A stretch of DNA of 64,000 nucleotides, taken from contig JALORP010000007.1 of NCBI GenBank assembly GCA_025458865.1, positions 1 to 64,000 of the forward strand, in the 5' to 3' direction. Origin of the DNA: Steroidobacteraceae bacterium. Lineage in GTDB: Bacteria; Pseudomonadota; Gammaproteobacteria; Steroidobacterales; Steroidobacteraceae. Below are positions 8,206-17,570 of the stretch, piece by piece. Each line of letters starts with the position of its first letter. Position 1 is the first letter of the stretch. The translations under genes were made by a program, and so were the position numbers. The notes under the pieces were generated by a model. That model did not search any database and was not told the DNA's origin. It saw only the letters and a list, made by a program, of their open reading frames with translations.

Positions 8206-9332
8206 CAGAAGTCGATCTCCATGTAGACCACCGCGAACAGGGCGTCGATCAGGATCACGAGGAAGATCGACTGCACGACGGCGACGGTGGTCAGGCGCCC
8301 CAGCTCACGCGAGGAATCGCGAACCTGCAGGCCGCGCAGCGTGGCCACGAGCGCGATGATGAAGGCGAACACCGGCGCCTTGATCATGCCGGCCCAGAAG
8401 GTGGTCGGGGCAATGGACTCGTTCACGCGGTCCCAGTACTGCGCGAAGGGCATGTCCACCAGCGACCACGTGAGCAGCGCGCCGCCGGCGAGGCCCATGG
8501 CGTTGGCGACCACGGTCAGGAGCGGCAGCGCCAGTACCAGCCCCAGGACGCGCGGCACCACCAGGACCTCCACCGGGTCGAGGCCGATGGCCCTCAGCGC
8601 ATCCACCTCGTCGTTCAGCTGCATCACGCCGATCTCGGCGGCGAAGGCGCTGCCGGAGCGGCCCGCGACGATGATGGCCGTGAGCAGCACGCCGAGCTCG
8701 CGCAGGACGGAGACGGTGACGAGGTCGGCGACGTAGATCTCGCCGCCATAGAGGCGCAGCTGCTGCGCGCCGATATAGGCCACGATGACGGCGATCAGGA
8801 AGGCGATCAGCGCCACGATGGGGATCGCGGTGACGCCGGTGTCGTAGACGTGCCGGACGATCGAGGCCAGCCGGAACCGGTGCGGTGAGAGGCAGGCCCG
8901 GCCCATGACCGTCACGACGCCGCCGAGCAGCGAAAGGCTGTCGAGCGCGGAGCGGCGGAAACCGACCGTGAGGCGTCCGATGCGATGCAGCGGCCGGGTA
9001 ACGAGCGTGCTGCGCGATTCCCGGGGCGCTTCCTCTGCCTCGCCCTGGGCAAGCAGCTCGTCCACGAAGGCCAGCGGCTGCGGCCGGGCCGGCCGCCAGG
9101 AGACCACGGCGCCGGCCTTAGCCAGGCGCCCCTCGAGCGAGTGCAGCAGCCAGGCGCCCGTCAGGTCCAGGCTCTCGACGCCGGCCGCATCGATCTCCAC
9201 GGACGCGGGCACGCCGGCCACGGCCGGCCCGATCACCCGGGCGAGGCCGTCCACCCGATCCATCGTCCAGCGGCCGGCGATCCCGATGCGCCGCCGGCCG
9301 TCGATATCAGCGAATGAGAGCTGTTCCGCCAT
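8205..9332 (-). CDS. MlaE-family permease with fused N-terminal STAS domain
   Basis: A 375-residue inner-membrane permease. Residues about 1-105 form a STAS-like domain (ESLDLTGAWLLHSLEGRL), equivalent to the separate MlaB subunit of E. coli. Residues about 115-375 form the MlaE permease (AFLIAVIVAYIGAQQL; VAGRSGSAFAAEIGVM; LRAIGLDPVEVLVVPRV). The fusion would fix MlaB and MlaE stoichiometry. The ATG at 9332 starts directly at the STAS domain; the open frame continues upstream for over 1 kb but has no domain character. First gene of the lipid-transport operon. Confidence 0.9.
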   Translation of the reverse strand: MAEQLSFADIDGRRRIGIAGRWTMDRVDGLARVIGPAVAGVPASVEIDAAGVESLDLTGAWLLHSLEGRLAKAGAVVSWRPARPQPLAFVDELLAQGEAEEAPRESRSTLVTRPLHRIGRLTVGFRRSALDSLSLLGGVVTVMGRACLSPHRFRLASIVRHVYDTGVTAIPIVALIAFLIAVIVAYIGAQQLRLYGGEIYVADLVTVSVLRELGVLLTAIIVAGRSGSAFAAEIGVMQLNDEVDALRAIGLDPVEVLVVPRVLGLVLALPLLTVVANAMGLAGGALLTWSLVDMPFAQYWDRVNESIAPTTFWAGMIKAPVFAFIIALVATLRGLQVRDSSRELGRLTTVAVVQSIFLVILIDALFAVVYMEIDF

Positions 9333-9346
9333 CCGGCGGGCGAGGA

Positions 9347-9586
9347 TCAGAGGCGCTTGTGGCTGCCGTCGCAGAGCGGTTCGTTGGCGGTCTGCTTGCA
9401 GCAGCAGAACCAGACCTTGCCATCCTGCGTGGCGTCGTACTTGAGGGGGGCGATGGCGCTGCCCTTGTGGGAACCGTCGCAGAACGGCTGGCGGGCGCTC
9501 TTGCCGCATCGGCACCACCAGTAGGTCTTGCCAGCCTCGACGTCCACGCCCATGGGCGCCTTCGCCGCCACCACTCGCTCCGTCAT
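9347..9586 (-). CDS. Tandem CDGSH iron-sulfur protein
   Basis: A 79-residue protein with two CDGSH-type [2Fe-2S] sites. The first reads CRCGKSARQPFCDGSH (about residues 25-40) and the second CCCKQTANEPLCDGSH (about 61-76), each with the three-Cys one-His ligand set. Such proteins are related to mitoNEET/CISD3 and are thought to handle electrons or clusters. It lies 14 bp upstream of the MlaE-like gene on the same strand and might be cotranscribed. No partner can be inferred. Confidence 0.88.
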   Translation of the reverse strand: MTERVVAAKAPMGVDVEAGKTYWWCRCGKSARQPFCDGSHKGSAIAPLKYDATQDGKVWFCCCKQTANEPLCDGSHKRL

Positions 9587-9699
9587 TCTCGATCCTCCTT
9601 CGGACTGCGGCCCGCCCGGATGCTAGCAGGGCTGACCGGTACCGACCATCATGGGCACGAGGCGGCGCGCAGGAGCGCCGGCCGGCCTGGGGGATCCTG

Positions 9700-11676
9700 T
9701 TGGACAGCACGCTTCCCGACATCCTCTTGCTGCTCGCCGCAACGCTGGTCGTGGTTTCGACGTTGCGCCGGTTCGCGCTGCCGCCCGTGCTCGGCTTCCT
9801 CGTCGTCGGCGGCCTGCTCGGGCCCTTCGCCCTCGGCTGGGTGGAGGAGACCGAGACCACCCGGGCGCTGGCCGAGTTCGGCGTGGTGTTCCTGCTGTTC
9901 ACGCTGGGCCTCGAATTCTCGCTGTCGCGCATGATCGCCATGCGCCACGAGGTGTTCGTGCTCGGCGGCGCGCAGGTGGCCGTGACTGCCACCGCTTTCG
10001 GCGCGATCGCGTGGTGGCTCGGCGCACCGCCGGCGGTCGCCGTCGTGCTGGGCGGCGCGGTGGCGATGTCCTCGACGGCCATCGTGATGCAGCAGCTCGC
10101 CGAGCAGGAGGAGATCAACCGCACCCACGGCCGCCTGGCCTTCGGCGTCCTGCTGTTCCAGGACCTCGCCTTCGTGCCCTTCCTCGCGCTGGCCGGCGTG
10201 ATCGGTGCCGCCGGCGGGGAGCACTCGGCGAGCGACGTCGGCTTCGCCGTGCTGAAGGCCGCCGCCGCGCTCGCCATCGTGCTCGCGGCCGGACGGTGGC
10301 TGATGCGGCCGATGTTCCACGAGATCGCCCGGGCGAGGACGCGGGAACTCTTCACCGTCGCGGTGCTGTTCGTCGCGATGGCGGCCGCGTGGGCGACGCA
10401 TGCCGTCGGCCTGTCGCTGGCGCTCGGGGCCTTCCTCGCCGGCATGATGCTGGCCGAGACCGAGTACCGCTACCAGGTCGAGTCCGGCATCCGGCCGTTC
10501 CGCGACACGCTGCTGGGACTCTTCTTCGTCACCATCGGCATGAAGCTGGACCTCAGCCTGATCCTCGGCCAGCTGGCGGTCGTCGCCGGCCTGCTCGCCG
10601 GCATCCTGGTGCTGAAGACCGCGATCATCACGCTCCTGGCCCGTCGCCGCGCCGGCAGCTGGTTCAAGTCGCTGCGCACCGGCATCGTGCTCTCCGAGGG
10701 CGGCGAGTTCGGCTTCGCGCTGATCGCGCTGCTGCTGCAGAACCGGCTGATCGCGCAGGACACCACCCAGCTGCTGCTGGCCGCCATCACGCTCAGCATG
10801 GTCGTCTCGCCGCTGCTGATCCGGCACAACAAGCTGATCGCGCGGTTCATCCTGCGCGAGCGGCCGCCAGCGGCCCGCGCCGCGGCGCCGGCCGACCTCG
10901 CGACCGAGGCGCTCGCGCGGCGCAGGCACGTGATCCTGTGCGGCTACGGCCGCGTCGGGCAGAACGTGGCGCGCGTGCTCGACAGGCAGGGCCTCGAGTA
11001 CATCGCGATGGATCTCGACCCCTTCCGGGTCCGCACGGCCCGCGAGGCCGGCGACCCGGTCATCTACGGCGACGCCGCCGAGCCGGAGATGCTCGAGGCC
11101 GTGGGCCTCGAGCACGCGAGCGCGGTCGTCGTGACCTTCGCCGACCCCGAGCGCGCCCTCGGCATCGTGCAGGCGGTGCGCCGGGCGCGGCAGGACGTGC
11201 CGCTGCTCGTGCGCACCGCGGACGACACCTACCTTGAGCGCCTGCTGGCGGCCGGCGCCACGGAGGTCATACCCGAGACGCTCGAGGCCGCGCTCATGCT
11301 CGTGTCGCACGCGCTGCTGGTGCTGGACGTCCCCATGTCGCGCGTGGTGAAGACGGTCGGCGAGATCCGTCGGCACCGCTACAGCCTGCTGCGCAGCGTG
11401 TTCCGCGGTGAACGGGCGGAGGCGATCGGCGAGGAACACTCGCTGCGGGAGGAGCTGCACACGGTCGTGATCCCGCCCGGCGCCTGGGCCGTGGACCGCA
11501 GCATCGCCGAGGCGCGCCAGCGCGGCGCGGAGGTGTCGTTCACCGCCGTGCGCCGCGAGGGCATCGTGGGACGCGACCCCGATCCCGGGATGAAACTTCG
11601 TCCCGGCGACGTCGTGGTGCTGTACGGCATGCCGGAGGCGCTCGAGCACGCGGAAGCGGTGCTGCTGGCCGGCTGA
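9700..11676 (+). CDS. KefB/KefC-like CPA2 cation:proton antiporter
   Basis: A 658-residue membrane antiporter. About 12 hydrophobic segments (residues 1-390) form the CPA2 exchanger. A TrkA-N/KTN nucleotide-binding domain follows (about 405-525; VILCGYGRVGQNVARVLDRQ) and then a TrkA-C domain (about 560-655). This order is that of KefB/KefC/YbaL potassium-efflux proteins, gated by nucleotides or glutathione adducts. The start is a TTG at 9700 preceded by GGGGGA; an ATG at 9651 is out of frame. No KefF/KefG flavoprotein is adjacent. Convergent with the next gene, 7 bp apart. Confidence 0.87.
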   Translation: MDSTLPDILLLLAATLVVVSTLRRFALPPVLGFLVVGGLLGPFALGWVEETETTRALAEFGVVFLLFTLGLEFSLSRMIAMRHEVFVLGGAQVAVTATAFGAIAWWLGAPPAVAVVLGGAVAMSSTAIVMQQLAEQEEINRTHGRLAFGVLLFQDLAFVPFLALAGVIGAAGGEHSASDVGFAVLKAAAALAIVLAAGRWLMRPMFHEIARARTRELFTVAVLFVAMAAAWATHAVGLSLALGAFLAGMMLAETEYRYQVESGIRPFRDTLLGLFFVTIGMKLDLSLILGQLAVVAGLLAGILVLKTAIITLLARRRAGSWFKSLRTGIVLSEGGEFGFALIALLLQNRLIAQDTTQLLLAAITLSMVVSPLLIRHNKLIARFILRERPPAARAAAPADLATEALARRRHVILCGYGRVGQNVARVLDRQGLEYIAMDLDPFRVRTAREAGDPVIYGDAAEPEMLEAVGLEHASAVVVTFADPERALGIVQAVRRARQDVPLLVRTADDTYLERLLAAGATEVIPETLEAALMLVSHALLVLDVPMSRVVKTVGEIRRHRYSLLRSVFRGERAEAIGEEHSLREELHTVVIPPGAWAVDRSIAEARQRGAEVSFTAVRREGIVGRDPDPGMKLRPGDVVVLYGMPEALEHAEAVLLAG

Positions 11677-11683
11677 GCTCTCC

Positions 11684-13309
11684 TCAGGGCCGGCGCAGGC
11701 CGAGGTCCTTGCTGTAGGTCACGTTCATGACGTTGTCGTACCAGCCCTCGACACGCCCGGCGACGAGGTGCTTGGAGACATAGAAGAAGAGCGGGATCAG
11801 CGGCACGTCGGCAAGCATCACGCGCTCGGCGTCGGCGAGGATCGCCGCGCGTGCCGCGGGGTCCGTCGTGGTCCGCGAGCGGGCGAGCAGCGTGTCGTAG
11901 TCGGCGCTCGCATAGCGCGGCAGGTTGATGCCGAAGCCGCCCTCGAGGACCTGCAGGAAGGAGTGTGCGTCGTTGTAGTCGGCCACCCAGCTGCCCCGGA
12001 AGACCTGCACGTTCCTGGCGTCGATGCTCTGCCGCAGGACGCGGAATTCCTCAGCCGCCAGGCGCGTCTCGACCCCGAGCGCCTCCTTCCACATCGCCGA
12101 CACCGCGAGGGCCAGCCGGTCGTGCAGCGGGCTCTTGTTGAATCGCAGCTCGATCGAGAGCGGCCTTTCGGCCGAATAGCCCGCCTCGCGGTAGAGACGC
12201 CGCGCCTCCTCGAGTCGTCGCTCCGCCGGCCAGTCGGCCCACTCGAACCGCGCCGGCTCGTAGCCCGCCACGCCGGGCGGCACCCAGCCGAACGCCGCCA
12301 TCTCGCCGTCGCCGAGCACGCGCTCGGCCAGGATCTGCCGGTCTATCGCCATGGCGAGCGCGCGGCGGATCGCCGGGCCGGCGTCGAACGGCGGGCGGTC
12401 GAGCGCGAGGCCGTAGTAGTAGACGCCGAGCTGCGGCGAGACGTGCAGGCCGGTCGCGCCGCGAGCGCGCTGGCGCGCGACCTCGCCGGGCGGCAGGGTG
12501 TAGGTGACGTCGAGCTCGCCGGCGCGAAACCGCGTCAGTTCCACGACCGGGTCGGAGACGTGGTGATAGCGCACCGCGTCGAGCGCCGTGCCAGCGTCGT
12601 CCCAGTACTGCCGGTTGCGCCGGGCGGTGACGTGCGCGCCGACCTGCCAGTCCACCGGCACGAACGCGCCGTTGGTGACCGCTACGCCGGGGCGCGCGAA
12701 CTCGGCCCCGCGCGCGGCGAGCGTGGGCCGGTGCACCGGGAAGGTGCTCGGGTGGGACAGCAGCGACAGGAAGTACGCGGTCGGGGCCTCGAGCGTCACC
12801 TCGAGCGTGCGGTCATCGGGCGCGGTGACGCCGAGCGTGCCGGGTGGAGCCTCGCGGGCGAGGACCGCGCGTGCGCCCGCGACGGGCTCGAGCATGGCCG
12901 CGTACTGCGAGGCCGTCGCGGGATCCACGAGCCGCCGCCACGCCTCGACGAAGTCCGCCGCCGTCACCGGATCGCCGTTCGACCAGCGGGCCGCGGGGCG
13001 CAGGCGGAACGTATAGCGGCGACCGTCCTCGCTGATCGCCCACGATTCCGCCGCGCCCGGCCTCACGCCGCCGTCGGGCGCGATCGAGGTCAGGCCCTCG
13101 TAGGCGTCGCGCAGGATGGTGAGCGCGGACTCCATGCGCGCGAGCTGCGGGTCGAGCGAGTCCGGCTCCGAGCCGTTGCCGCGCTCGAGGCGCAGCAGGC
13201 CGGGCGGTGGCGGTGCATCGCCGCCGGCCGTCCCGGCCTGCAGCCGCCATAGGCCGAAGACGGCGGCGACCGCTACGGCGAGCAGCGCGGTCCAGGCCCA
13301 GGCTTTCAT
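11684..13309 (-). CDS. Family 5 peptide-type ABC substrate-binding protein
   Basis: A 541-residue extracytoplasmic solute-binding protein similar in build to OppA. An N-terminal signal or anchor (about residues 6-22) is followed by the family 5 core, including SWAISEDGRRYTFRLR and RWSNGDPVTAADFVEAWRRL typical of oligopeptide binders. No permease or ATPase genes of an Opp/Dpp system lie nearby, so it is an orphan that must borrow components or act in another role. Precise ligand unknown. Confidence 0.86.
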   Translation of the reverse strand: MKAWAWTALLAVAVAAVFGLWRLQAGTAGGDAPPPPGLLRLERGNGSEPDSLDPQLARMESALTILRDAYEGLTSIAPDGGVRPGAAESWAISEDGRRYTFRLRPAARWSNGDPVTAADFVEAWRRLVDPATASQYAAMLEPVAGARAVLAREAPPGTLGVTAPDDRTLEVTLEAPTAYFLSLLSHPSTFPVHRPTLAARGAEFARPGVAVTNGAFVPVDWQVGAHVTARRNRQYWDDAGTALDAVRYHHVSDPVVELTRFRAGELDVTYTLPPGEVARQRARGATGLHVSPQLGVYYYGLALDRPPFDAGPAIRRALAMAIDRQILAERVLGDGEMAAFGWVPPGVAGYEPARFEWADWPAERRLEEARRLYREAGYSAERPLSIELRFNKSPLHDRLALAVSAMWKEALGVETRLAAEEFRVLRQSIDARNVQVFRGSWVADYNDAHSFLQVLEGGFGINLPRYASADYDTLLARSRTTTDPAARAAILADAERVMLADVPLIPLFFYVSKHLVAGRVEGWYDNVMNVTYSKDLGLRRP

Positions 13310-13394
13310 GCGTCCCGCAGCTTCGCCGGGCCGCAGCCGCCCGCGCCCCGGTAATCTCCGGGGGGATCCAGGCGCGGCCCCGCGCAGGGCTTGC

Positions 13395-14027
13395 CTAGGC
13401 CCACTCGGTCAGTCCCTCGACCTCGTACAGCCGGCGGAACGCGGGGCGCAGCTTCATGCGCGCGACGTAGTCGGCGATGGCGGGCCAGTCCGTCGCGGGC
13501 CGCGGCATGTTGCGCGACCAGCGCATGAGCATCGTCGTCATGAAGTCGGTCGCGGTGACGCGGTCGCCGGCCATGTAGGGCCCCTTCGCCGCGAGCCAGG
13601 CATCCACGCGATCCCAGCCGCTCTCGATCAGGGGGCGCATGGACGCCTTGACGCGTTCCGCATTCTCCTCGCCTGCCGGCCCCGCGGCGTAGAACCACTG
13701 CCGGAAGGCCGCCTGCTGGGTATTGGTCATGTGCACCATCCACTGCAGGTACGGCATTCGCGCCGGCGCGCCCGCGGCGGGCGCGAAACCGGCCTCCGGA
13801 TGCCGCTCGGCCAGGAGGAGCAGGATGGCGGCGCACTCCGTCATCGGCGTGCCGTCCACGACGAGCGTCGGCACGACGCCGCTCGGGTTGAGCGCGAGGT
13901 ACTCGGGCCGGCGCTGCTCGCCGGCCGCGAGGTCGAGCTTCACGAGCTCGTGCGGCGCCCCGATCTCGATGAGCATCCAGTGGACCGCGAGGCTCGCGGC
14001 ACCGGGTGAGTAGTAGAGCGTGTACAT
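13395..14027 (-). CDS. Glutathione S-transferase-like protein lacking catalytic Cys
   Basis: A 210-residue protein with an N-terminal thioredoxin-like domain and C-terminal helical domain of the GST superfamily. It opens with LYYSPGAASLAVH; beta-class enzymes carry PGxCSL with a catalytic cysteine, here alanine (A11) with the next serine kept. The glutathione-binding VVPTLVVDG and MTECAAILLLLAER are intact. It may use serine chemistry or serve in binding. Lies 15 bp beyond the stop-to-start gap of the CpcT-like gene on the same strand. Confidence 0.85.
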   Translation of the reverse strand: MYTLYYSPGAASLAVHWMLIEIGAPHELVKLDLAAGEQRRPEYLALNPSGVVPTLVVDGTPMTECAAILLLLAERHPEAGFAPAAGAPARMPYLQWMVHMTNTQQAAFRQWFYAAGPAGEENAERVKASMRPLIESGWDRVDAWLAAKGPYMAGDRVTATDFMTTMLMRWSRNMPRPATDWPAIADYVARMKLRPAFRRLYEVEGLTEWA

Positions 14028-14042
14028 GGGATCCTCCTGTGC

Positions 14043-14993
14043 TCAAGGCGCCGTGCCGGCCGGCACCGGCGGCACCGGCAGCACGATGACCTCGAAGCGC
14101 GAGTTGCCTTCGCGGAGTTTGACGATCTCGCGGTACTCAGGCGAGTTCCAGAAGCTGCGGGCCGCCTCGATGCAGGGCCAGCGGGCGATCACGACGCCGC
14201 GTCCCGGCGGCGGCTCGCCCTCGAACACCTCGACGGGCGGCGTGATCGCCTCGTACTGCCCCCCGAAGCGCGCATACAGCCCCGAATCGGCCAGCGCCCG
14301 CGCATAGGCGCCGAAGCCCGCGCGGTCCGAGATCTCGCCGTAGACCAGCATGCGCACCGGCTTGACGCAGGCGCCTTCCTCGCCGAGCCGGCGGAACTGG
14401 TACCCGCCTGCGGACGGGCCCCAGCGCAGCTCGCCGTCGGCCGAGAAGCCGCGGTCCCAGTTGGTCATCTCGCCGGCGGTGAGCGCGGTCTGCGACAGGG
14501 CGTAGGCCGAGCCCTTGTAGGCGTTGGGGCAGCGCCGCCCCTGCGTGCCGCCCTCGAAGCGGTCCTTGCCTGCGCGCACCAGGGTGACCTCGCAGCCGGC
14601 CATCTCGACGAGCTCGGCCGGCGCGAGCTTCGCGAACACGGCCGGCTCGCGCCAGCCGCCGACGAAGCGCTCCGGCTCCGGGATGGTGTAGCGGCGCGCG
14701 AGGATGCTGCCATCCGGCTGCTCCTCGAGCCGGGAGATGCGCTGCATGTAGGGCCGCTCCGCGCCTTCCATCCAGCTCTCGGCGTAGATCCAGCGTTCCC
14801 CGGGCTTCCCATCGCGCCAGATCTCGGCGAGGTTCCACACCGCCGTGCCGTAGCGCTGGTCCCGGGCCGCCTGCGCCGCCGAGGTCCAGCTGCCGAGCTG
14901 CAGCCGAAGGTAGTCGTCGAGCGCCGAAGCGCCGGCGGGCGCGCTGGCCGCGAGCGCCGCAACGGCCAGGACTCGGGCGAGGATCGTGGACAT
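14043..14993 (-). CDS. Secreted CpcT/CpeT-like protein fused to DUF1330
   Basis: A 316-residue exported protein with a signal peptide (about residues 1-24). Residues about 26-205 resemble the CpcT/CpeT chromophore-lyase family (DDYLRLQLGSWTSAAQA, RYTIPEPERFVGGW, NWDRGFSADGELRWGP). Residues about 212-305 resemble DUF1330, a small dimeric alpha-beta barrel domain (MLVYGEISDRAGFGAYARAL, RWPCIEAARSFWNSPEYREI). CpcT attaches bilins to phycobiliproteins in cyanobacteria, but lyase-like relatives occur in bacteria with no phycobilisomes. The fusion is uncommon and its ligand is unknown. Downstream of mnmG on the same strand. Confidence 0.75.
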   Translation of the reverse strand: MSTILARVLAVAALAASAPAGASALDDYLRLQLGSWTSAAQAARDQRYGTAVWNLAEIWRDGKPGERWIYAESWMEGAERPYMQRISRLEEQPDGSILARRYTIPEPERFVGGWREPAVFAKLAPAELVEMAGCEVTLVRAGKDRFEGGTQGRRCPNAYKGSAYALSQTALTAGEMTNWDRGFSADGELRWGPSAGGYQFRRLGEEGACVKPVRMLVYGEISDRAGFGAYARALADSGLYARFGGQYEAITPPVEVFEGEPPPGRGVVIARWPCIEAARSFWNSPEYREIVKLREGNSRFEVIVLPVPPVPAGTAP

Positions 14994-15030
14994 GCGCTTG
15001 CCTCCTGGCCTCGGCAGGCCCTCGCGGCCG

Positions 15031-16920
15031 TCAAGCCGCCTGTGAACGCTTCCTGAGGTGGATGAGCAGCAGCGTCACCGCCGCGGGCGTGATGCCCGGC
15101 AGGCGCGAGGCCTGGCCCACCGTGAGCGGCCGCGCGCGCTCGAGCCGCTCGCGCGCCTCGTTCGACAGCCCCGCGACGCGCGAGTAGTCGAGGTCGGGCG
15201 GCAGCGCCACCTGCTCGCTGCGGCGCTGGCGCTCGATCTCGTCCCGCTGGCGCTCGATGTAGCCCGAATACTTCGCCTGAACGTCCACCTGCAGCGCGAC
15301 CTGCTCGTCGAGGCGGTCGTCGTCGAGCGGCGCAGGCGCGCCCACGGCGGGCAGCGAGCACAGCGCGGCATGGTCCACGCCCGGCCGGCGCAGCAGCTCG
15401 AACGCGCGCTGCTCGCGCAGCAGCGGGCCGCCGAGCACGCTCCGCGCCTCCTCGTCGGAAATCTCCGCGGGCCGGACCCAGCACGACTCGAGCCTCGCGG
15501 TCTCGCGCGCGGTCGCCTCGCGCTTGGCCTGGAAGAAATCCCACCGTGCATCGACCACGAGGCCGAGCTCGCGTCCTTTCGGTGTCAGGCGCAGGTCGGC
15601 GTTGTCCTCCCGGAGCAGCAGGCGGTGCTCGGCGCGGCTGGTGAACATTCGGTAGGGCTCCGTCACGCCGCGCGTGACGAGATCGTCGAGCAGCACGCCC
15701 AGGTAAGCCTCGTCGCGCGCCGGCCACCAGGGTGCCTCGCCGCGGGCCGCCAGCGCGGCGTTGATGCCGGCGACGAGGCCCTGCGCCGCGGCCTCCTCGT
15801 AGCCAGTCGTGCCGTTGATCTGGCCGGCGAACCACAGCCCCTCGATGTGCCGCGTCTCGAGGCTGAACTTCAGGTCGCGCGGATCGAAGTAGTCGTACTC
15901 GATCGCGTAGCCGGGCCGCGTCAGGTGGGCGCGCTCGAAGCCGCGGATGCTCCGGACGAACTCCACCTGCACGTCGAAGGGAAGGCTGGTGGAGATGCCG
16001 TTCGGGTAGACCTCGCGCGTGTCGAGTCCCTCCGGCTCCACGAACACCTGGTGCGACGCGCGCCCGGCGAAGCGCACGACCTTGTCCTCCACCGACGGGC
16101 AGTACCGGGGACCCACGCCCTCGATCACGCCGGTGAACATCGGCGAGCGGTCCGTCGCCGCGCGGATGATCCCGTGGGTGCGCTCGTTGGTCGCCGTGAT
16201 GTGGCATGGGACCTGCCGCGGGTGGTCCGAAGGCCGGCCCAGGAAGGAGAACACGGGGCGCGGCTCGTCGCCGGGCTGGGGCTCCATCGCCGACCAGTCC
16301 AGCGTGCGGCCGTCGAGGCGCGGCGGCGTGCCGGTCTTGAGCCGGCCGACGCGAAGCGGCAGCTCCCGAAGCCGCGCCGCGAGGCGGTTGGAAGGCGGGT
16401 CGCCCGCGCGGCCGCCCTCGTGGCTTTCGAGGCCGACGTGGATGCGGCCGGCGAGGAAGGTGCCCGCGGTCAGCACCACGCTGCGCGCCGCAAAGGCGAC
16501 GCCGGAGCGCGTCAGCACGCGGCGCACGCGCCCGCCCTCCACCTCGATGTCGGCGACCTCCTGCTGGAACAGGTCGAGGCCGGCCTGCGCCTCGAGCATC
16601 CCGCGGATCGCGCGCCGGTAGAGCTGGCGGTCCGCCTGCGCGCGGGTCGCGCGCACGGCCGGGCCCTTGCTCGCGTTGAGGGTGCGAAACTGGATGCCGG
16701 CGAGGTCGGCGGCCCGCGCCATCCCGCCGCCGAGGGCGTCGATCTCGCGCACGAGATGGCCCTTGCCGATGCCGCCGATGGCCGGATTGCAGCTCATCTG
16801 GCCCAGCGCCTCGAGGCTCTGCGTCACGAGCAGGGTGCGCGCGCCCATCCGCGCGGCGGCGAGCGCCGCCTCGGTGCCGGCGTGGCCGCCGCCGATGACG
16901 ATGACGTCGTAATCCTGCAC
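15031..16920 (-). CDS. mnmG: tRNA uridine-5-carboxymethylaminomethyl modification enzyme MnmG
   Basis: The FAD-dependent partner of MnmE, which installs cmnm5 or nm5 groups at the wobble uridine of certain tRNAs. The 629-residue length is typical. The N-terminal FAD motif is [17 protein letters not shown] (residues about 8-24), and the conserved GTGYEEA-like and [14 protein letters not shown]-like regions (here [11 protein letters not shown]) are recognisable; the C-terminal helical domain contains [13 protein letters not shown]. The start is GTG at 16920. The usual rsmG and parAB neighbours are absent; mnmE lies about 45 kb away in this window. Confidence 0.95.
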   Translation of the reverse strand: MQDYDVIVIGGGHAGTEAALAAARMGARTLLVTQSLEALGQMSCNPAIGGIGKGHLVREIDALGGGMARAADLAGIQFRTLNASKGPAVRATRAQADRQLYRRAIRGMLEAQAGLDLFQQEVADIEVEGGRVRRVLTRSGVAFAARSVVLTAGTFLAGRIHVGLESHEGGRAGDPPSNRLAARLRELPLRVGRLKTGTPPRLDGRTLDWSAMEPQPGDEPRPVFSFLGRPSDHPRQVPCHITATNERTHGIIRAATDRSPMFTGVIEGVGPRYCPSVEDKVVRFAGRASHQVFVEPEGLDTREVYPNGISTSLPFDVQVEFVRSIRGFERAHLTRPGYAIEYDYFDPRDLKFSLETRHIEGLWFAGQINGTTGYEEAAAQGLVAGINAALAARGEAPWWPARDEAYLGVLLDDLVTRGVTEPYRMFTSRAEHRLLLREDNADLRLTPKGRELGLVVDARWDFFQAKREATARETARLESCWVRPAEISDEEARSVLGGPLLREQRAFELLRRPGVDHAALCSLPAVGAPAPLDDDRLDEQVALQVDVQAKYSGYIERQRDEIERQRRSEQVALPPDLDYSRVAGLSNEARERLERARPLTVGQASRLPGITPAAVTLLLIHLRKRSQAA

Positions 16921-17001
16921 TGGACAACCCTGGATCCGGGGCTCCGCCGCCCGGGAGCCAGCATTCTAACGCGCAGCCGCCGCCTCGCCGCCCGGGCCCG
17001 A

Positions 17002-17031
17002 TGTAAGAAAATCCGCGGCCCCGGGACTATT
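17002..17031 (+). promoter_or_regulatory. Candidate ECF-type promoter for the sigma operon
   Basis: TGTAAG (17002-17007) and GGACTATT (17024-17031) are separated by 16 bp, about 30 bp before the sigma-factor start. TGTAA-type -35 boxes with a short -10 are typical of promoters read by ECF sigma factors, which often control their own operon. No standard sigma-70 boxes are seen. Confidence 0.4.
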
Positions 17032-17060
17032 CACCTGGGAATGCAGAGAATCGAGGCCCC

Positions 17061-17570
17061 GTGAGCCGTGAACACCGCCAGCAGCAGTTCGAACAGGTGC
17101 TCGCCGACCACGGGCCGGCGCTCGCGCGCCTGGCGGCGGCCTACGAGCGCCGTCCCGCCCTGCGGGAGGAACTGCTGCAGGACATCGCCGTGGCGCTCTG
17201 GCAGGCGCTGCCGTCGTTCCGGGGCGATGCATCCATGAAGACCTTCGTGCTGCGGGTGGCCACCAACCGCGCCATGACCCACCTTGCCCGGCGGCCGCCG
17301 CCGACCGCGGGCCTGGACGAAGCCGTGGACTTGCCCGCCGACGGGCCCTCGCCCGAGGTGGCGGCGGACGTCGCCTCGCGCAACGCCAGGCTGATGCGAG
17401 CCGTGGAGGACCTGCCACTGCCGATGAAACAGGTCATGTCGCTGGCGCTCGAGGGCCTGCCGCCATCGGACATCGCCGCGGTGCTGGGCCTGTCCGAGTC
17501 GAACGTGGGGGTGCGGCTGCACCGGGCGAAGGCAAAGCTGCGCGCTGCGCTGGTGAACACGCATGAGTGA
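17061..17570 (+). CDS. ECF-like RNA polymerase sigma factor
   Basis: A 169-residue sigma-70 family factor with only regions 2 and 4. Region 2 is about residues 20-85 (LREELLQDIAVALWQAL, TFVLRVATNRAMTHLAR). Region 4 is about 115-165 with a helix-turn-helix (PSDIAAVLGLSESNVGVRLH). It starts at GTG 17061, the first start in frame after the candidate promoter. It overlaps the next gene by 8 bp and heads a five-gene operon. Confidence 0.88.
   Translation: MSREHRQQQFEQVLADHGPALARLAAAYERRPALREELLQDIAVALWQALPSFRGDASMKTFVLRVATNRAMTHLARRPPPTAGLDEAVDLPADGPSPEVAADVASRNARLMRAVEDLPLPMKQVMSLALEGLPPSDIAAVLGLSESNVGVRLHRAKAKLRAALVNTHE

Noticed and set aside
9333-10445. Upstream extension of the MlaE-like permease frame
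   Set aside because: It would overlap the CDGSH and KefB-like genes and is rich in S, T and R without domain character; the STAS domain begins at the ATG at 9332.
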